Part shown: piece by piece, positions 61,653-64,000 of the stretch
How the letters are laid out: each line of letters opens with the position of its first letter
How positions within the stretch are numbered: the first letter of the stretch is position 1
From: Bacteroidota bacterium
GTDB taxonomy: Bacteria > Bacteroidota > Ignavibacteria > Ignavibacteriales > Ignavibacteriaceae
Assembly: GCA_022573715.1 (NCBI GenBank)
Contig: JACZTL010000003.1
Location: forward strand, 62,001 to 126,000
DNA length: 64,000 bases
Direction: 5' to 3'
Position numbers and translations under genes: made by a program
The notes under the pieces: generated by a model
What the model was told of the DNA's origin: nothing
Seen by the model: only the letters and a program-made list of their open reading frames with translations
The model's database searches: none

Positions 61653-64000
61653 TTATTGACATAATTGAATTGAACCTTCTCCAAACATTTCAGTAAGGGA
61701 GTTAATAAATTTATTCGAAGGATTAGCTTTATAATCATTTAAAAAGAACAACCTGCCTTTTGAACCGTTGTTTTTTAAATGAAGGTATATTGGAATATTT
61801 CCTTTGTTATTATTTAGTATTTCTTTTAATGAATTTAATTCCTTTTCTCCAAATTTATCTTCATCAAAATTAATTTTTATGCTTTTTGTAAATTTTTCTT
61901 TCACCTGTTCAATAGGAATTATTTCCTCAATATGCAGTTTAATTGCATCCCCGCTGCTTTCAGGTCTTCCTACTATTATTACACAATTTTCTTCTTCAAT
62001 TAATTGACCGTACTTTTCATAAGTTTTAGCAAATGTTAAGCATTCACAAGAACCTGAAAAATCATCAAGAGTAAAGAAAGCCATTGTTCTGTTTGCCTTA
62101 TCAATTTTTCTTTTAATTGATGTAATAACCCCGCAAGCCCTTACCATTTCATCGTTTTGGTGTTCCAATGCTGATCCAAGTTGAACAGTAGTAAAAGAGT
62201 TATATTCCAACAAATAATTTATAAGTGGGTGCCCTGTTATATAAAAACCCGTAACTTCACGTTCCTTACTTAATTTTTCTTTTGTAGACCATTTTTCAAT
62301 ATTTTTTAATTGAGGTGGTTTGATCTCTAAATCTTCTTGGCTATCACTAAATAAACTATTCTCAGACGTAATTTTTGAATTTTGGACTTTATGACCGAAT
62401 TCCAAAGCGGACTCAACAGAGGCAAATAATGCAGCTCTATTGTTATTAACAGAATCAAAAGCACCCGCTAATACCAAACCTTCAAGTCCTCTTTTATTAA
62501 CAATGCGTGTATCAACTTTTGAACAGAAATCAAAAATGCTTGTAAAATTTTGATTTGTATTTTTTCTTACTTTTATTATTTCTTCAACAGAAGGTATTCC
62601 TACATTTTTAATCGCACTCATCCCGAAACGAATTTTTCTATTTTCTACATTAAAGTTAACAGAAGGATTATTAACATTCGGAGGTAAAACTTCAATTTGT
62701 AATTTTCTACAATCTTCTAAAAAAGCTGAAACTTTGTCCGAATTACCAAATTCATTTGTTAAGTTTGCAGCTAAAAATTCGGGAGTGTAATGTGCTTTTA
62801 AGTAAGCTGTTTGGTAAGCAACTAAACTATATGCAACTGCGTGACTTTTATTGAATCCATAATTTGCAAATTTTTCAATATTTTCTACAATTTCTTCTGC
62901 AACAGATATTTTTATTCCGTTTTTAACGGCTCCTTCCAAAAACTGTTTCTTCAACCTTTTCATAGCTTTTAGATCTTTTTTACCCATTGCCCTTCGTAAA
63001 AGATCAGCTTCTGCAAGACTCATTCCGCCAATTATATTTGCAATCTGAATTACCTGTTCCTGGTAAACAATAATACCGTAAGTCTCTTTTAGTATTTGTT
63101 CCAATAATGGATGCAGATAAGCAACTTTTGTTTTACCAAATTTTCTCTCAATAAATTCATTTATAAATTCCATTGGTCCGGGACGGTAAAGAGCGTTCAT
63201 TGCGGCTAAATCATTTATTGATGAAGAACGAAGTTTTTTCAAATACTCTCGCATCGGCGGAGATTCAAACTGGAACACGCCCGTTGTTTGACCGTTTGAA
63301 AAAAGTTGATATGTCTTTTCATCATCTAATGGTATTTTATCAATATCAATTTCTACATTATGATTTTGCTTTATTAATTTTATAGTGTCGCGAATTATAG
63401 TAAGAGTGCGCAAACCAAGGAAATCCATTTTAAGAAGACCTGCCTGCTCTATATCTTTCATATTATATTGTGTTACAACTTCCGTTTGGTTTACAGCATT
63501 GGCAAGCGGAACAAAGTTACTAATCTCTTCAGGACATATAACAACACCCGCCGCGTGTTTGGATGCATTTCTGTTCATCCCTTCAAGTACTTTTGCATAT
63601 TTAATTAAATTTTGAAGCTCGGGTTCTTTTGTCGTTTTAAGGTATTTTAATTCGGGTACTTTATTAATAGCTTCGTCAATTGTAAAAACTTTCCCGAATT
63701 TAGAAGGGATGTGCTTTGTAATATTGTTCACAGTTGGAATTGGAATGTTTAAAACACGTGCAACATCTCTTAATACCATTTTTGAAGAAAGCCGGTTGAA
63801 AGTAATTATCTGACTAACACATTCGCTTCCGTATTTTTCTCTCACATATTCAATTACATCGCTGCGTTTATCATCGGCAAAATCAATATCAATATCAGGC
63901 AAAGATTTCCTTGCTGGATTAAGGAACCTTTCAAAAAGCAGGTTATATTTTAGAGGATCTATTTTTGTTATGCCTAATGTATAAGCAACCAAACTGCCGG
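61653..64000 (-). CDS. dnaE: DNA polymerase III alpha subunit, C-terminal two thirds (cut by window edge)
   Basis: Replicative DNA polymerase. The open frame continues to the right edge; the sequence at the edge reads GSLVAYTLGITKIDPLKYNL, an internal dnaE block, so the gene begins outside. About 782 residues are present, including the catalytic PDIDIDF, GRPGPMEFINEFI-like block (YRPGPMEFINEFI), GFNKSHAVAYSLVAYQTAYL and the OB-fold MVRACGVITSIKRKIDK. The N-terminal PHP domain is not in the window. Confidence 0.96.
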   Translation of the reverse strand, partial: GSLVAYTLGITKIDPLKYNLLFERFLNPARKSLPDIDIDFADDKRSDVIEYVREKYGSECVSQIITFNRLSSKMVLRDVARVLNIPIPTVNNITKHIPSKFGKVFTIDEAINKVPELKYLKTTKEPELQNLIKYAKVLEGMNRNASKHAAGVVICPEEISNFVPLANAVNQTEVVTQYNMKDIEQAGLLKMDFLGLRTLTIIRDTIKLIKQNHNVEIDIDKIPLDDEKTYQLFSNGQTTGVFQFESPPMREYLKKLRSSSINDLAAMNALYRPGPMEFINEFIERKFGKTKVAYLHPLLEQILKETYGIIVYQEQVIQIANIIGGMSLAEADLLRRAMGKKDLKAMKRLKKQFLEGAVKNGIKISVAEEIVENIEKFANYGFNKSHAVAYSLVAYQTAYLKAHYTPEFLAANLTNEFGNSDKVSAFLEDCRKLQIEVLPPNVNNPSVNFNVENRKIRFGMSAIKNVGIPSVEEIIKVRKNTNQNFTSIFDFCSKVDTRIVNKRGLEGLVLAGAFDSVNNNRAALFASVESALEFGHKVQNSKITSENSLFSDSQEDLEIKPPQLKNIEKWSTKEKLSKEREVTGFYITGHPLINYLLEYNSFTTVQLGSALEHQNDEMVRACGVITSIKRKIDKANRTMAFFTLDDFSGSCECLTFAKTYEKYGQLIEEENCVIIVGRPESSGDAIKLHIEEIIPIEQVKEKFTKSIKINFDEDKFGEKELNSLKEILNNNKGNIPIYLHLKNNGSKGRLFFLNDYKANPSNKFINSLTEMFGEGSIQLCQ

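Overview
The window reads as a chromosomal segment of an AT-rich, Gram-negative member of the Bacteroidota/Chlorobiota/Ignavibacteriota group, most likely Ignavibacteria-like. Evidence: a type IX secretion (T9SS) C-terminal sorting domain, a GWxTD-domain protein, an Oar-type TonB-dependent receptor, SecA with the long insertions of this group, an LPS acyltransferase and a heptosyltransferase-like enzyme (outer membrane), an ATP synthase cluster lacking atpD/atpC, and promoter-like boxes of the TTG-N20-TAnnTTTG type. The lineage is an inference; no rRNA or tRNA gene was seen. TTG and GTG starts are frequent. Most genes lie on the minus strand.

Layout. 1-5364: fatty-acid genes (partial 3-hydroxyacyl-CoA dehydrogenase, acyl-CoA ligase), a divergent ScfR/RamB-like regulator and a thioesterase. 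5480-7196 (+): glycerophosphodiester phosphodiesterase and an alpha/beta hydrolase. 7322-13754 (-): threonine aldolase, Lnt, DedA, IspF, acylphosphatase, EamA transporter, Era, YbjQ. 13868-15524: an ECF sigma/anti-sigma pair divergent from a DUF6249 membrane protein; both sides carry the same GTAACC-N17-GTC element. 15545-18530: an accessory island with a SIR2-TPR protein (probable NADase defence gene), an 11-bp inverted repeat upstream of it, two related hairpins around it, a remnant of a trxB 3' end, a broken DUF1697 gene and DoxX. 18561-24778 (-): TrxB, QueG, Rieske protein, MBL hydrolase, ferredoxin, TPM and LemA proteins, acyl-CoA dehydrogenase. 24955-26569 (+): RlmN and a SpoU methyltransferase. 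26616-38849 (-): Oar receptor, AlbA_2 protein, TPR lipoprotein, P-II, SecA, a small T9SS-tagged protein, DUF3467, TPR protein. 39041-43501 (+): adenosine deaminase, a small unknown, urocanate hydratase, a phosphoglycerate dehydrogenase homologue.

43672-64000 (-) is a core region: RRM protein; ffh-rpsP-KH-rimM-trmD-rplS; atpB-E-F-H-A-G preceded by AtpZ and a 131-residue membrane protein; bactofilin, M23 peptidase, TsaC/Sua5, glycosyltransferase 9, LpxL-like acyltransferase; then GWxTD protein, SerA, thioredoxin, an enoyl-ACP-reductase-like SDR and a right-truncated dnaE. From lpxL to rplS (57096 to 44047) everything is co-directional, with many overlaps.

The most notable observations are the paired ECF promoters (self-regulated sigma circuit with a divergent membrane target), the SIR2-TPR island with its operator-like repeat and gene debris, the ScfR regulator with a dead peptidase motif facing a palindrome, an lnt gene whose real N-terminus lacks an ATG/GTG/TTG start, and ribosomal protein S16 carrying a repetitive charged tail that doubles its length.
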